Positions 47,701 through 58,358 of a stretch of DNA of 64,000 nucleotides are shown here, piece by piece. The notes beneath the pieces were generated by a model. The model saw only the letters and a program-made list of their open reading frames with translations. It ran no database searches and had not been told where the DNA came from. Position numbers and translations under genes: made by a program. The number at the start of each line of letters is the position of its first letter. Position 1 is the first letter of the stretch. This stretch comes from Byssochlamys sp. IMV 00236. Taxonomy: Eukaryota; Ascomycota; Eurotiomycetes; Eurotiales; Thermoascaceae. The stretch lies in the NCBI GenBank assembly GCA_001931875.2, contig MSJH02000840.1, positions 682,001 to 746,000 of the forward strand. Direction: 5' to 3'.

Positions 47701-47793
47701 TGAGATTAAAACATCACTATCTTTACCAATGACCGCATAAGGCAAAAGATATAAGGACAGAAGTAGTGGGATGGGGAATCTAAACTTCATCAT
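44761..47793 (-). CDS. Secretory GH16-like domain fused to membrane acyltransferase-3 domain
   Basis: Intronless, 1,010 residues from the Met that opens a clean signal peptide (MMKFRFPIPLLLSLYLLPYA). An ATG 48 bases upstream, at 47,841, is possible. Residues about 35-315: concanavalin-like GH16/lectin fold with a CSCGYYD start, N-glycosylation sites and WEFMEYRVDWTKDWLNYTLG. The strand that should carry catalytic ExDxE reads ETETFSLN (165-172), so hydrolysis is doubtful. Residues 341-363: membrane helix. Residues 440-509: three 21-residue linker repeats. From about 554: acyltransferase-3 domain with roughly ten helices and the conserved His of LLVTQIHFG. Such domains transfer acyl groups onto sugars. 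The gene is divergent from the glycosyltransferase at 49.6 kb, suggesting one pathway that decorates a surface glycan; this is inference. Confidence 0.85.
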   Translation of the reverse strand: MMKFRFPIPLLLSLYLLPYAVIGKDSDVLISGTNNTDCSCGYYDESTKNLFTDSIIVYFNETSSLDLSGFAGQTYKNPYEKGWNDQYRQGADLSHLQIVNDSSSPEFPQSLAINISKPTVDHLVMGGSIQTLRHDIHYGTFRTFLKSPRQWTGGSAISMELLYNETETFSLNLLSTEKPSTARITMLMNREFPDNIYGVNYTTLTNKSTSPWEFMEYRVDWTKDWLNYTLGDKVWRSASRREIKGLPSVPGPLHIKHWSTGDFFSMQGPPWAETTANVGWVRLFFNTTSMSDYARKAFDTTCRVDAACRVDDMKLRGYTSYAQNATTKWKQNPPSAGQRIPAIVISVLSGTLSFFLLLNAFLRRQPWALLRPEKRYGAPFIRSLFPAGTTSSTERITLPTPPPVEGISGLATPSGNVSGVATPLGQPPTMPSDWVNDDISTLRMSLAPSKAFSELEIQPVVGISPLRTSFTPSKSSTGWEIQPVTDDTSTLRFSSTPSKGFNELEIGSVAETSMKASKEENTTITELKDVTAQRDPAPNADGTAAAAPAAKKRVDYLAGLVAISSLLVTQIHFGLTFIPAAINPGAYLHYESEIWARKTVTPYLLNLIWIGPFLMTSSRFLAANYLKNGNLRSLAEKTVGRTPRLIIPITAIALIEYFFMDAGATKWLMYLPSITWSTWPFAVGYTNFGTFISEVIELMYLIPNAAPQITFNYCTGVLWTIPVQLQGSWQVMLGVIVIREIKTPWKRFGYYAFCIVNNWYALSWGSYFWLGLMMADLDITYKWRKWLYARPFVYYPLILFCAALGFGGLSLDLATQWTEVNYATYEYDIHPDPATGRPIAQTSGAGYPQYYVPKLHGLVFSLGFQALVELSPLVQKMLSFKLFVLIFPHIFTIYLIHGFVYWSLGATICVQLSALGLPYWANILIVAVCCYSVILLSLPLLTPVVETLGKNMTADIWRFAHEKPPIRKPTLYPFDQNLILNREDGLVETTKVREKALGKRASGGSSVDNV
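46267..46476 (-). repeat. Three tandem 21-residue linker repeats in the GH16-like/acyltransferase protein
   Basis: Units read STLRMSLAPSKAFSELEIQP, SPLRTSFTPSKSSTGWEIQP and STLRFSSTPSKGFNELEIGS, each followed by V, with a period of 24-25 codons. Shared positions are LR, PSK and EI. The unit lies in the cytosol-facing linker between the single helix and the acyltransferase domain. Confidence 0.8.
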
Positions 47794-47841
47794 GGAGCAA
47801 CGTGGAGAGAAAGAGCCCCTCAGTATCCTGAAATAAGTCAT

Positions 47842-49627
47842 CAGGTAGGACCTATGAAAGACCTATATCTCTAATATAAGCTTGGAGATAATGCTCAGAT
47901 ATTCCTGTATTGAATCCTATCCAAATGCAAAGATAGGGAGAGCAGAAAAGCTCAGATCAGCCGACACCAGTGGAGAGAATGCATACAAGCTGAGATACAA
48001 TCGCCAGCCCTGGCCATATAGTTCTAGGCCTCGACTAGCTGCGACACTTAACGCCCAATACTCAATTCAGCTTTCTCTCTTGGGTTCGAACGTCTCTATC
48101 TCCACATCCTGGACTGTATCCACCTGGTAGCATGATTTACTTGAGCGCCATGTCCTCGGGCACTCCGTTCAACCCGGCCATCTCGACTGGTATAGTCCCG
48201 GCAATTCTTTTCCACAGACATATTCCAAGGCATTGATAGGGTTTGTTTCATCCGTAGCTCTCTGGCTCGTTTCCTAGGGCTGATTATGCAGGTTGTAGTC
48301 CGGGTGGCTGCTTCTTACACCGCTAGGTTGGGTAATATGGATTGGTACCAATGACCGGAACGGCGTTCGCCGGGCGTGATGTGAACCTGCATGTAGCATT
48401 TTCAAACTTCAAAGTAAAATGGCTTGTTCCTCAAGTAGGGGCCCACTTTTAGTATGGCAATGCAAAATTGGTTCGTACCAAAAGCCATAACGTGGGAGGT
48501 TCTTGGATCTCCATTTCAGATCATCGAAAAATGAACGCTACCCATGTGCCGAGACCAACTTACTGGGCGACTATGACATGGATAGATAATCCAAATAGAC
48601 TTTGTGAACGACTTGAAAGGAAATGTCGAATAACTCAAGCTTCTATACTCAAGGCGCTCTAAGTATGATACTCTAGCGTAAGCCGATCCATGATCAAGGT
48701 GACTTCATTTCATGACCACACTATGTCCTCGTTCAGAAATCGCTACAGATGCACCTTTCAGGTAGAGGTCTTCAAACTTGCTTGGAAGGAAGTAGATACG
48801 ATCCTTAGTGCGCCATGTCTAGCGCGAACTGATCAATCCTGGCTGGCTAGAGTTTTGTCCGATGCAAACAATAAGGTAGACACTCCATGCGCAGCGATGA
48901 TGCCTCCAACACGACAACACATGGTAAAGGCACTATGAATAGCTTATGTTTTAGTATGCAGTGCTCAGAAGTCTAAAGTCGAGACTCTACTTCCGTGCTA
49001 ATTTACGGACCGGCGCTCGTTGGGCGCTCTGTTTACGGGGTGGCGTCCCAGCCCAGTGGCTTGTCAGAAAAAGCCCAGGATCGGAGACGCCAAAGAAAAA
49101 GCTAAGTGAAGATACGATATCCTCGCTACACATCTGTACAGTGTAAGTCCAGCCTGCCACTAAAATTGGCGTGGCTCAACACTTCTGAACACCACATTCG
49201 CTCTCGTGTTGGTGACTTTGGAGATTGATGCGGACCCATCCCAACTGTGTCCAATGGCGGCGGTGCACATCTACAAGGCGCTGTACAGACTGTGTATCTC
49301 TCCCCTGAGACTTTCTGAACCCTGGTCCTAATGTAGCTGTCAGCAAGTGTCTTACGGGACTATACAGCCGAGCCATGATACTATCCTCCCCGGTGAAGTC
49401 CAACCAATGGATGATTAGTCGCAAAGCGATGTGTGATGCCATCATCATGAAAGACTATATTTTTTGCATCTGAAGGTCTGGGCCCCGTTCAGCTTGTTGA
49501 CTGCCTTCTAATCTCGGAAAACTAGACTGGTATCATCATCACCAGGACATAATCAGGACGATTCCTTCATCTACTTGTCAATTGTGCAATTTCTTTCTCA
49601 CACATCCAATTGACTGTGTTTCTTGCC
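47842..49627. promoter_or_regulatory. 1.8-kb divergent spacer between the GH16-like/acyltransferase gene and the glycosyltransferase gene
   Basis: No exon or RNA gene was supported. Divergent starts at both ends make this the shared control region of the presumed glycan cluster. A 90-codon minus-strand frame at 49.18-49.45 kb has no conserved features. Confidence 0.45.
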
Positions 49628-51199
49628 ATGGCTCCTGAAAAGCCCACTCTTACTGTTACGGCCAGGCCGATGGCCTGTTCTGAGATTGACCTGAGAGGCA
49701 CTCGACCGCGATTCTCTTCTCTCCAAGCCGCATTAAAGAAGGTAGCAGACTTCATTCAAGATTGGACGCCATTTCTTCTAGTTGCATCTTATTTCTTCTT
49801 CTCGACCTGCATATACATGGTCTGCAGCACAAAACTTATCGAGATCTTCTGGTTTATATGTCTTACAACCAACTTCTACATTGCGGGCAACTCTTTCGTT
49901 GAGGCCTTCATGTGTATGGGCCCTGCGAGAGATGCGAGAAAAGCCCGAATGAAAGTTGAAGCCAATGGATGGGTGTTTCCCACTCCAGACGACCAACTGC
50001 TGAAATTGGACTTAATAATCGTGGCATATCTCCCCAACGAGAAGGATATCATTCTTGACCGCGTGCACTATGCATTGGAAAAGATCGTCTATCCAAAAGA
50101 CAAGATCACGATCAATGTGGTGTACAACACCCCTACTCCCATAGAGCCTTTGGAAACAGAGCTACGAGAGCTTGCAAGAGAGCATTCAAACCTTCGTATC
50201 GTGCAGGTGCCGAACTCCACGTCTAAGGCGCACAATCTCAACTACTTCCTCACCCTGGACACCGGGTCCGATGTTATCGCCATATTCGACTGTGATCATT
50301 ACACCCATCCTTACGGACCACGGTGGGCGATTGAACGCTTCATGTCGAATCCGAAGATTGATATCGTTCAGGGACGATGCGTGGTTTTCAATGCTGCTGT
50401 GTCTTTCATGACAGGAATGATATCAGTGGAATTTGACAAGATATATGCGGTTTCCCACCCAGGTCGCTCTGCTCTGTGGGGGTTTGCGCTCTTTACCGGT
50501 TCAAACGGATATTGGAGGTCGCCGTTCCTTCGAGAAGTGAGGATGGACGACAAGATGTTGACTGAAGACATCGATTCTAGCCTACGCTCGCTCGCTCGTG
50601 GTGCACATATCGAGCACGACTTGAACGTGGTTTCCTATGAGCTTGCTCCTGTTACCTGGCTGGCGCTCTGGAATCAGCGCCTTCGCTGGGCCCAGGGATG
50701 GGCCGCGGCCAGCATGCGACATGCCATCTTGACGTTCAACAAGCCCACTCAAGGCAGCCGGAACAAGAAGATGCGTTTTGGGCTTCTGTCACTCCTTCTC
50801 ATTCGCGAGATGAGCTACTACCTTGTGACGCAGTACTGCTGCCTTGTTCTCAGCGTCATCATCCTCCATTTCCCGAAGAACCCGATAGCATTTGCACGCT
50901 TGATATATTTCCAGTACCCGATATCCCAGTGGCTGTTTATTGTCAGGTATGGAATATTTCCGTTATTGACTGTTGTAATCCGCGGATGCTGACGTGCTCT
51001 CCTTCTCAGTGCTATCTGTCTTGTCGCAACCCTGTGGATCACAGATCGAGCAAAATCCGAGTTCATCTCCTTGCCGATGATCATCATGTTCTCGATCCTT
51101 TACCCCATCTACCTGGTCGTAACCGCAGTCGTTGGTCTTTACGGCCACGCCCGACAGGTTAGCAAATATACTTCCTGGAACACGACTGCTCGTGGGTGA
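49628..51199 (+). CDS. Processive family-2 glycosyltransferase (chitin/hyaluronan/cellulose-synthase type)
   Basis: Exons 49628-50946 and 51010-51199; 502 residues. Two N-terminal helices (about residues 48-90) lead into a GT-A domain with DLIIVAYLPNEKD, metal-binding DCD at 221-223 in IAIFDCDHYTHP, the acceptor-side GSNGYWR, the base motif TED at 312-314 and QRLRW at 350-354, the full signature set of enzymes that both polymerise and extrude a beta-linked polysaccharide. After splicing, three or so C-terminal helices complete the pore (SYYLVTQYCCLVLSVIILHF, LFIVSAICLVATLW, MFSILYPIYLVVTAVVG). No myosin or chitin-synthase-specific domain is present, and the protein is shorter than fungal chitin synthases. 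Sugar donor unknown. The acyltransferase genes on both sides suggest an acylated polymer. Confidence 0.88.
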
Positions 51200-53568
51200 A
51201 GCTCTGCACAGACACTTTAGCCGAAGAGACGGTATCATTACATTCCATACAGTTGATAGAACTATATTCCATACAATTGATAGAACTATACGACACGACC
51301 CCACGTACGATATTGAACTGTTCAATTTAGAGAATCTTTTTGCCAGACATTAGCGTCATGTTCATGGAACCGATCAAGACGCCATCCATTGCCACGAAGA
51401 GCGTTTTCGATGGGCTAGAACCTGCCGTTGAGAACTGCTAAAAAGCCTATTCTGCAAGTCGCAGTGTGCGTTAGCGTACCTATCTAGATAAACTACTTGA
51501 TCATCATCTCTGTTGTTGCTTCCCTCGAAGCGGGGTTAATCTTCGGGCATCCCCGTAGAAATCGACTCTAGTACACTACTCTACGCCATGGACCTAGTCA
51601 AGAAAGCTGAAGGCCAAGTTACTACGCCGTCATCTCGGCTAAAAGGCAGGAATTAAGAAGCACAGACTATGATATTGACGATCAGCCGCGATCAACCTCG
51701 AGCTGACCAGGAACTATAATTCCTCATGAACCGTGGGCCATGTGGCCCGGATAGGCCCGAGAGTGACGACCCAAGCTTTACGATTGTCATTTCCCATCTG
51801 CTCGGAACCTTCCAGGGGGACGACCTTAGCGTATTTTCTTATACGAGGCTTTTATCACATCTGACATTCAGGACTGGACACGGAGTGCTTCAAAAAACAT
51901 TGAGGCCAAGTCCCCCTTATACAGATCCGGTAGCAGGAAGCGAAATGAGGCTCTTCTGCTGACACCTGGCAGCGGTGAAGAGAGCGAGCTCGTTCACACC
52001 GATCCCAAGTCTCATGTTGCTTTTTCGTTCTCGACTCCGTTCCGGCAGAGTCTGACAGCATGGACCTTCTTCCGTACTGTCGGGTAACGGGCTCTCCGCC
52101 TCGCTTAAGGACATATGGTCTCGGCCTAGGGACCTAATGCCTATATGAAGGCTAGATCCCACGTTGGGAAGATGGCGGAGCGCTATATTAGTGAGAATAA
52201 GCAGATAATCATCACGTTCTAATATGGACAGTAAGGGCCCAACCACAGAGACCAGATGTCTCGACCACATGGCATCCCGCGGACCTAATTCGAAACGAAC
52301 TCTCGATTAGAAAACTAGGCTGAATCAATCAACACAATCTACTCCGTACCTAGCGCGGCGTGTCCGCGCAGTAGTTTGTTGTCTTCCGGCGCTACCTGAG
52401 GCATCCGCCGCCCTGCATGCAAGCCACGGCAATTCTGTCCGAATCAGCCATCCTAGCCTTATCGGCAAATCGCACTATTATGCGCCAACTGAGCTGGCAT
52501 AGTAGTGAAATGAGCATCGTTGTGCAGTCGGTCCGAGACTCGGCGTTCGTGACCGGCGGGGACCCTACAGGTTGGCGTGTTCCAGCCTCTTCAGCTTTCC
52601 GATGAGGCATGAATATGTCAGCTTTTCTGGACTCTAAACGGACAATAGGCTATCTATCTTGACTGGGGATGGTAACTGCCATAGTGCCAACTCATCCCAG
52701 TTGAGCCATTCAGCCCGATTGGGAGGCCCCTAGACTTTAGTCTCGGACTCATTCTGGATGGAATCCCATCAGTGAAACCTGGAAGATAAGTATGCATATT
52801 GTTAAAAGCGCCGGAGAGCTTTCTAGATCAATCAGGCTGACTCGATGTTCCCATTTTGAGCAAGATCAGGTTGGTCCGCTAACCGTCATGCTCTGAGCTC
52901 GTGGAAATGTTGTCAAGCACTGGTAATGGGTAAGTATAGAGAACAAAGTCCAACGACGGCCCGATTTTGATTGAGCGAGCGACAGCCGGATTCTCGTCTC
53001 GATCCCGACAAAGTGCTACAATTAGATCAGTATCAGCATTGTCAGGACGAATTAGCAATTGCATCTGCCACATCGGCCATCTTTAGTGGCGTGCTGAATA
53101 CGAGGGACGCCATCTAGACATGGATATGCTGGCTAAGGGTCTCAACGGCCAGAAGGTACTATCGGTGAGTGAGAGGGTGCAGCTTCGTTCCATTCCTACG
53201 GCGTTTATGTGGCTTATTCATGGTTTTCCTACTGTCAGTCCGTGTCATATAGTTTGAGCAGTGCATGTTCAGCCTATCGATTGGACATGTCTTAGTTCAA
53301 ATTTCCGATCATCCAGCCCTGCGAGCAGCAGAAGGCGGGTGGTCAGCTCCGTGAATCCGGGATTGAGGCTCAGTGGAGTATACAATTGCCGAAGAAACAG
53401 CTGATAGTCTAGACCTTGCTGGGGCTCAGTAGATGTGCTATACCTCGTTGAAGTGTAATGGATGGGAAAGTATATGCGACATGGACAAACTGTCGTGATA
53501 AAGAAAGCTCCCTCCTGAGGTACATACTTTCGACGACCTAACAGTGAACTATCAGGGCAATCGGCAAG
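51200..53568. other. 2.4-kb gene-free spacer inside the glycan cluster
   Basis: I found no exon that could be joined on either strand. The right end is the promoter of the acyltransferase. The length is unusual beside the compact housekeeping part, and a decayed gene or long noncoding transcript cannot be excluded. Confidence 0.4.
51242..51289. repeat. 24-bp tandem duplication in the 3' flank of the glycosyltransferase gene
   Basis: Two adjacent 24-base units beginning ATTCCATAC and ending TAGAACTAT differ at one base (AGTTG against AATTG). It is a recent local duplication without an obvious role. Confidence 0.85.
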
Positions 53569-54943
53569 ATGAAGGTACTACTGCATGACATTGTCCGCCC
53601 TCGATACCCAGCTGTCCCCGACAAGGAGAGTTCTTACCTCTATGGACTCAGAGGAGTATTTGTTATAGAATCTTTTCTTTGGGTCTTTCTGCAGACACTC
53701 GTCCCAGGGGCTGTCAAAGGAACCGCCAACATCTATGGGCCAGCTTATCAAATCTACTTGAAAAAGACTCTTTCCGTTCTCTTTTGGAATGACAACCTCA
53801 TTTATTCTTTCTTCATCTTTGTGTCTGCTAGGACAATATGTCTACCCTTTCTCAAGAACCCAGACAAGTCCGGAATTGCAGGCTCTGTCTTCCGACGTGG
53901 GCTTCGTCTCTGGTTTCCTGTGGCCGTCTCCCTGGCCGTCGTGAAGCTCATGTTCTGGAAAATGGGAACGGCATACATTGACAATTACAAGTCCCTCACC
54001 GGAAATGTATCCTTCAACACGCCCTATGACATGCCAAATACACTCGTGTATTTCAATTCTGTCTTCAACATGTTCTGGATCACGCAGGACTTTGCAACAT
54101 CTGCTGGTAGTTACGCCTTCCCTTCGCAACTGCTCTGGATCGTGAACGTGATCTACATGCAGAGTTACACGGTTTATATGGCGATGCTCATCATTCCTTA
54201 CACAAGGAACTCATGGCGGGTTAAAGGATCCATCCTGTTCATCATCACCGCTTGGTGGGTTCAGTCATGGGCATGGTTCACCGTGACCGGCCTGATTCTC
54301 GCCGACATGGTGTTCAACATGAACTTCAAGGAAAAGGCACGAAGGGGAATACCCATCTGGAGATCCAGAAACATCTATTTTCCGTCGTGGGTACTCTACT
54401 CGGCACTCATGGCGGCTGGCTTGATAATGCAATTCATCTGGACTGGATGGAAACCACAGGATGTAGATTCAGAGATCATTGCACATGCAGGTCTCTACTA
54501 CACTGGTGGTTTGAATAACAAATATGATCCGGCCCAGCCTCAGGCCAGAGATGACATTTACCTAATCCTGGTAGCCATCTTCTTCGCCGTGGAGACCTAT
54601 GACTTCCTCCAGCGGCTGTTGAGGAATTCAGTTCTCGTCTACCTTGGAAGCAGGTCGCTTAGTGAGTTACTCCATAACATATTCACTCTTTTATTTCAGC
54701 CTAGGCTAACCTCAATCTACGACAGGCTGGCTCCTAGTCCAAAGCATCGTTATATACACTGCGGGAATCAAGCTTTTCGTCCACCTAAACCAGGAGAAAC
54801 ACTGGCCCTCAGAAGGTTCTGTGTTCACAGTCTTCATAGTCTGTCTAGCAGCTGTCGTTCCCATCGCAGAGCTGTTCTATAGATTGGTTGAATATCCCTC
54901 TCGTGCTCTAGCATATCGACTATTTGATTGGATCCGGGAGTAA
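53569..54943 (+). CDS. Stand-alone membrane acyltransferase-3 protein
   Basis: Exons 53569-54661 and 54726-54943; 436 residues. The intron removes a short stretch that would otherwise shift into a non-hydrophobic tail; after splicing the protein ends with SWLLVQSIVIYTAGI, VFIVCLAAVVPIAELFYRLVEYPS, the classic family ending. The start region YLYGLRGVFVIESFLWVF carries the GLRG motif. Other marks: RRGLRLWFPVAVSLAV, FPSQLLWIVNVIYMQSYTVY and YLGSRSL. About ten membrane helices. The first-helix His common in bacterial O-acetyltransferases is not obvious here (FLWVFLQ). It probably transfers an acyl group to a sugar during glycan export. It could instead act on a lipid or secondary metabolite. Confidence 0.85.
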
Positions 54944-55867
54944 GATTGTTGTGAACTTGGTTGCATGTTCCTTTGCTGTAGTTGTTTACGAAATGCATGT
55001 ATGCATGGTTTTACATGTCTCTTTTACGCGGTTGTACTATTCTTTGCCTGATGAATATTTTTTGGCATTCGAAGATCTCATTACGCGCTACATATGGAAA
55101 CAATCGTATAATATGCATTGCTCTTTTGAAATAGCAAGTTAGCAATGTCGTTCGTCAAAACAGCCTCAGGCTCATGGATTGAATAGATATATATAGGTTC
55201 GACTAATGTATTCATTTTTCATATTACTTTATATTTACAGTTTCATGAAGTATATGATCCTGAAAAGGATAAAGCTAAATCTTTCGAAATGAGACTAAAT
55301 GGCGTATTCTACTGTACTACATCCCGCCGTGTTGTGCCGCAGTATGTTCGACGGTACTGTTCTGAGCTACTTGCTCGTCTGGTTACGAGGATCCCTAGCC
55401 AGCTATTAGGCACCCTACGTCGTTATCGCGGTTCATTTACTGCTTATTACATACATGCTGCATAGTGGTAGACGTAAGAATATTCCAAGTCCTAATTCCC
55501 GCGGGTTACATTATCCTACTGTCACGTTATAGGTAGCCATGATATCGTAGAATCTGGTTATACATTAGGTTTATTGTCTTTCATATGCCGTGCCACTCCA
55601 ATCGCCATGTTACGATAAGCATGATGTGATTATAAATCAAGCTGACTTGACCCTTGTAGATTGCATCGTGCCACGTCTGTTTCTCGATTGGCCTTGTGCT
55701 ACTTCTAGATTGATGACCTTGTCTATGTTTATAAACAGGGGTTATAGTACACGAAGTTATATTCTTGCGGATGATGCAGGGACTATCCTTCGATGGGTTG
55801 CATTAGTTGGATGTAACATGGTCGAGCGATTGAGCGCTGCATGTCAGATAGATGACTTGTTCTTAGA
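54944..55867. other. Convergent spacer, no gene seen
   Basis: About 900 bases between the acyltransferase and the minus-strand zinc transporter. A 93-codon open frame at 55.59-55.87 kb shows no family features and was not called. Confidence 0.45.
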
Positions 55868-57327
55868 TTAATCCCAAGAAATTCTGATTGTTGTCAGCAA
55901 AGTTGCAATTGAACTCACGGCTTAAACAAGGTCCCTGTCGAATAAACTTACCCTAGCATGATTCCAGCGCCGACCGCCATGGCCAAAAATTGAGTAGCTG
56001 TCTTGCGAAGCTCGGCGCCTTTGTCCTTGCCGGTTTCGAGGAGCTCCGGGATAACAGCCACAGTGCCCACATAAAGGAACGTTCCGGCAGTAAACGGTAG
56101 AAGCATATCACCCCATGTCAGACTGGTTCCGAGAAGACCGGTAGCAGATGTCGCCGCAGACGCGTCCGATGAGTTCCCTCCGCCGAACTCCTGCACGGCA
56201 ATACCGATACATGTTCCGAGGAACGCCCCTACAGCGGTGACGAACTGCGCTCCCATAGCCTTACGCTTCGAGAAGCCGGATTGGATGAGCAAGGCGAAAT
56301 CTCCCACTTCATGAGGAATCTCATGGAAAAAAACAGCGACGGTGGTTGTGGCACCTATGGTCGGGGATGCATAGAAAGAAGATGATAGTGCCAAGCCATC
56401 AGTGATGTTGTGGGTGAAGTCAGCAATCAGATTCAGGTAGCCACCAAGCTTGACGCTCTGGCTGATCTCTTTCTCCTCATGCTCTTCGTGTTTAGGCGCG
56501 CCGGCTTCTGTCTTGGACTTCCGCTGCTTCAGCTCGCTGCCACTGTTGTCCTTGTTGGACTTCGAGCTAGTTGTCACAGCACTATCTTCCACCGTGGATT
56601 GATGCGCATGGGCGTGGCCATGGTCGTGACCACCGTCCCCTCCAGTAGCAATGCGCAGTGACTTGTCCATAGCGACAAACGTCAAGAAGCCCACCATTAT
56701 GGCCAAGCCAAGAAGCAGGTTCTTGTTAGGCTCGACCATCACAAACCGCACGTGATCTGGGGAATCTTCTCCCAGGAAGATCTCCGGAAGCAGGTGGAAA
56801 AGAGTGTCACCCAAGAGTCCACCGACTGCGAATGCTACCATAACGGAGAGGGATGAGGGGTCGATATTAGGCGGACATAGTGCAAGAAGGAAATCTGACA
56901 ACAGTCAACGCAACGGTCAGGCAGATAGCATTTAGCCGGCCATATTGTACGCACTAGGTGGTCCAGAAATATAGAGAGTCGCCAGGATCGAATTAACCGC
57001 AGGGCTACCAGGGAAGAGAACAGCAAAGATGCGCGATGTCAGACTTGCGGTTTCTGGGTTTGTTGCACGCTTGTGCTCATTGAGTGCCTGAACAAAGGAA
57101 CATTCCTAATGGTGCACCAGTTACTATTATATCAAGGATATACAATGTCTAGAGACCAGAGTGCATACCTGCAATTGCCCCTCGATCTGTCCCACGGAGA
57201 GCTCTCCGACAGCAACATCAGCATGGGCGGGGGTTACACCAGCAGCGGCCAGGACAGAAAAGACGACCACTCCAAGCACCAGGCCAAACAATGCCTTGCG
57301 CATTGTGGAAAATGTCTTGACAGCCAT
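55868..57327 (-). CDS. ZIP-family zinc transporter (YKE4/ZIP7-like)
   Basis: Exons 57327-57169, 57105-56955, 56894-55952, 55883-55868; 422 residues. The last exon adds only five codons and a stop (ISWD) and is supported by a phase-correct GTAAGT...CAATCAG intron. The N-terminus is a signal sequence (LFGLVLGVVVFSVLAAAGVTPAHA). The ZIP domain follows (VAFAVGGLLGDTLFHLLPE), then a His-rich loop (HDHGHAHAH) typical of LZT transporters, and the metal-site helices HNITDGLAL and FFHEIPHEVGDFALL (HExPHExGD, the LZT hallmark). YKE4-like members sit in the ER or Golgi membrane and move Zn2+ into the cytosol. Divergent from nop16. Confidence 0.92.
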
Positions 57328-57583
57328 TGCATCCACCGGTCGCGTCAACTGGGGATGTTGGAGCAGGGACGATTCCGTTGTATCTGATCTGATACAGGCG
57401 GATCGGACTAACATCGGCGCACGGGTAAGGAGAACTAGCGATGCAAACATGCCAAGGCTCTCTGCAAACATCCAAAAAAGTTGAACCGCTCAAATCGATA
57501 AGACATTATTTTCAGTGCTGCAGAGATCTGACTTATTGCATCCAGTCGAGGGCACATTTTTTCTCTTTATTCCTGGAGCCAAG
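57328..57583. promoter_or_regulatory. Bidirectional promoter (zinc transporter / nop16)
   Basis: Only 256 bases separate the two divergent ATGs, so both core promoters must lie here. No named factor site was recognised. Confidence 0.5.
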
Positions 57584-58358
57584 ATGGGTCGCGAACTACA
57601 AAAGAAAAAGAATAGATCGGCAGTGCCGAAGGTCAGGCGCAAGCGCAAGACTTTGCCTCACGGCAATAAAAAGATCGATGTGCTGGGCAATGCCCTCATC
57701 GCGGAGAACTGGTAAGGCAGCATATTGTCGTATCCGATCTTGATATTGCGCCACAATTCTAATTTCCGCCTCTAGGGATAAGAAATTGACACTCATACAA
57801 AATTACCGCCGACTAGGTCTGTCATCGCGCCTGAATGCCCCCACCGGTGGTGTCGAGAAGCGAACAGGAGGAAATCCTATCGAAACGACCTCTGATTCTC
57901 TTCACATTAATGGAAGCGCCAAAGCCGCCGCTACAAATCTTTCCCTGGGCGAAGCCCGTGTCGAGAGGGACCCAGAGACCGGCAAGATCCTGCGCGTCAT
58001 CAATGATAATGAGATCGAGGTTGCGGGGCGCAAAGTCCGAAGAGACAACCCACTCAACGATCCATTGAACGACCTATCAGACCTGGAAGAGGAAGTGCGG
58101 ACAAGACGTCAGGGCTCAGAAAACCCTATCGTGAGGCAATTGGAGCTGCAGGCAGCTCAGGAAGAGGAGCTAGTGAAGAAAAAGAAGCCTCGTCAGCAAA
58201 GTACCCGGGAACAAGAGTGGATTGAGCGGTTGATCAACAAGCACGGTGATAATATTCAGGCCATGGTCAGGGACAGGAAGTTGAACCCTATGCAGCAAAC
58301 CGCAGGTGATATCGGGCGGAGGATTAAGAAGTGGAAGCAAAGTCATAGTCAGCAATAA
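57584..58358 (+). CDS. nop16: Ribosome biogenesis protein Nop16
   Basis: Exons 57584-57711 and 57776-58358; 236 residues. Nop16 is a nucleolar factor for 60S subunit assembly. The N-terminus is the family's basic signature ([20 protein letters not shown]), followed by [22 protein letters not shown] across the intron, where the split Trp codon is restored. A charged middle ([21 protein letters not shown]) and the C-terminal [33 protein letters not shown] block, typical of Nop16, follow. Length and order match the family. Confidence 0.93.

Noticed and set aside
48080..48110. GGTTCGAAC-like word as a tRNA T arm
   Set aside because: No cloverleaf can be built around it on either strand.
55590..55871. 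93-codon frame downstream of the acyltransferase
   Set aside because: No recognisable features, and it meets the last exon of the zinc transporter on the other strand.
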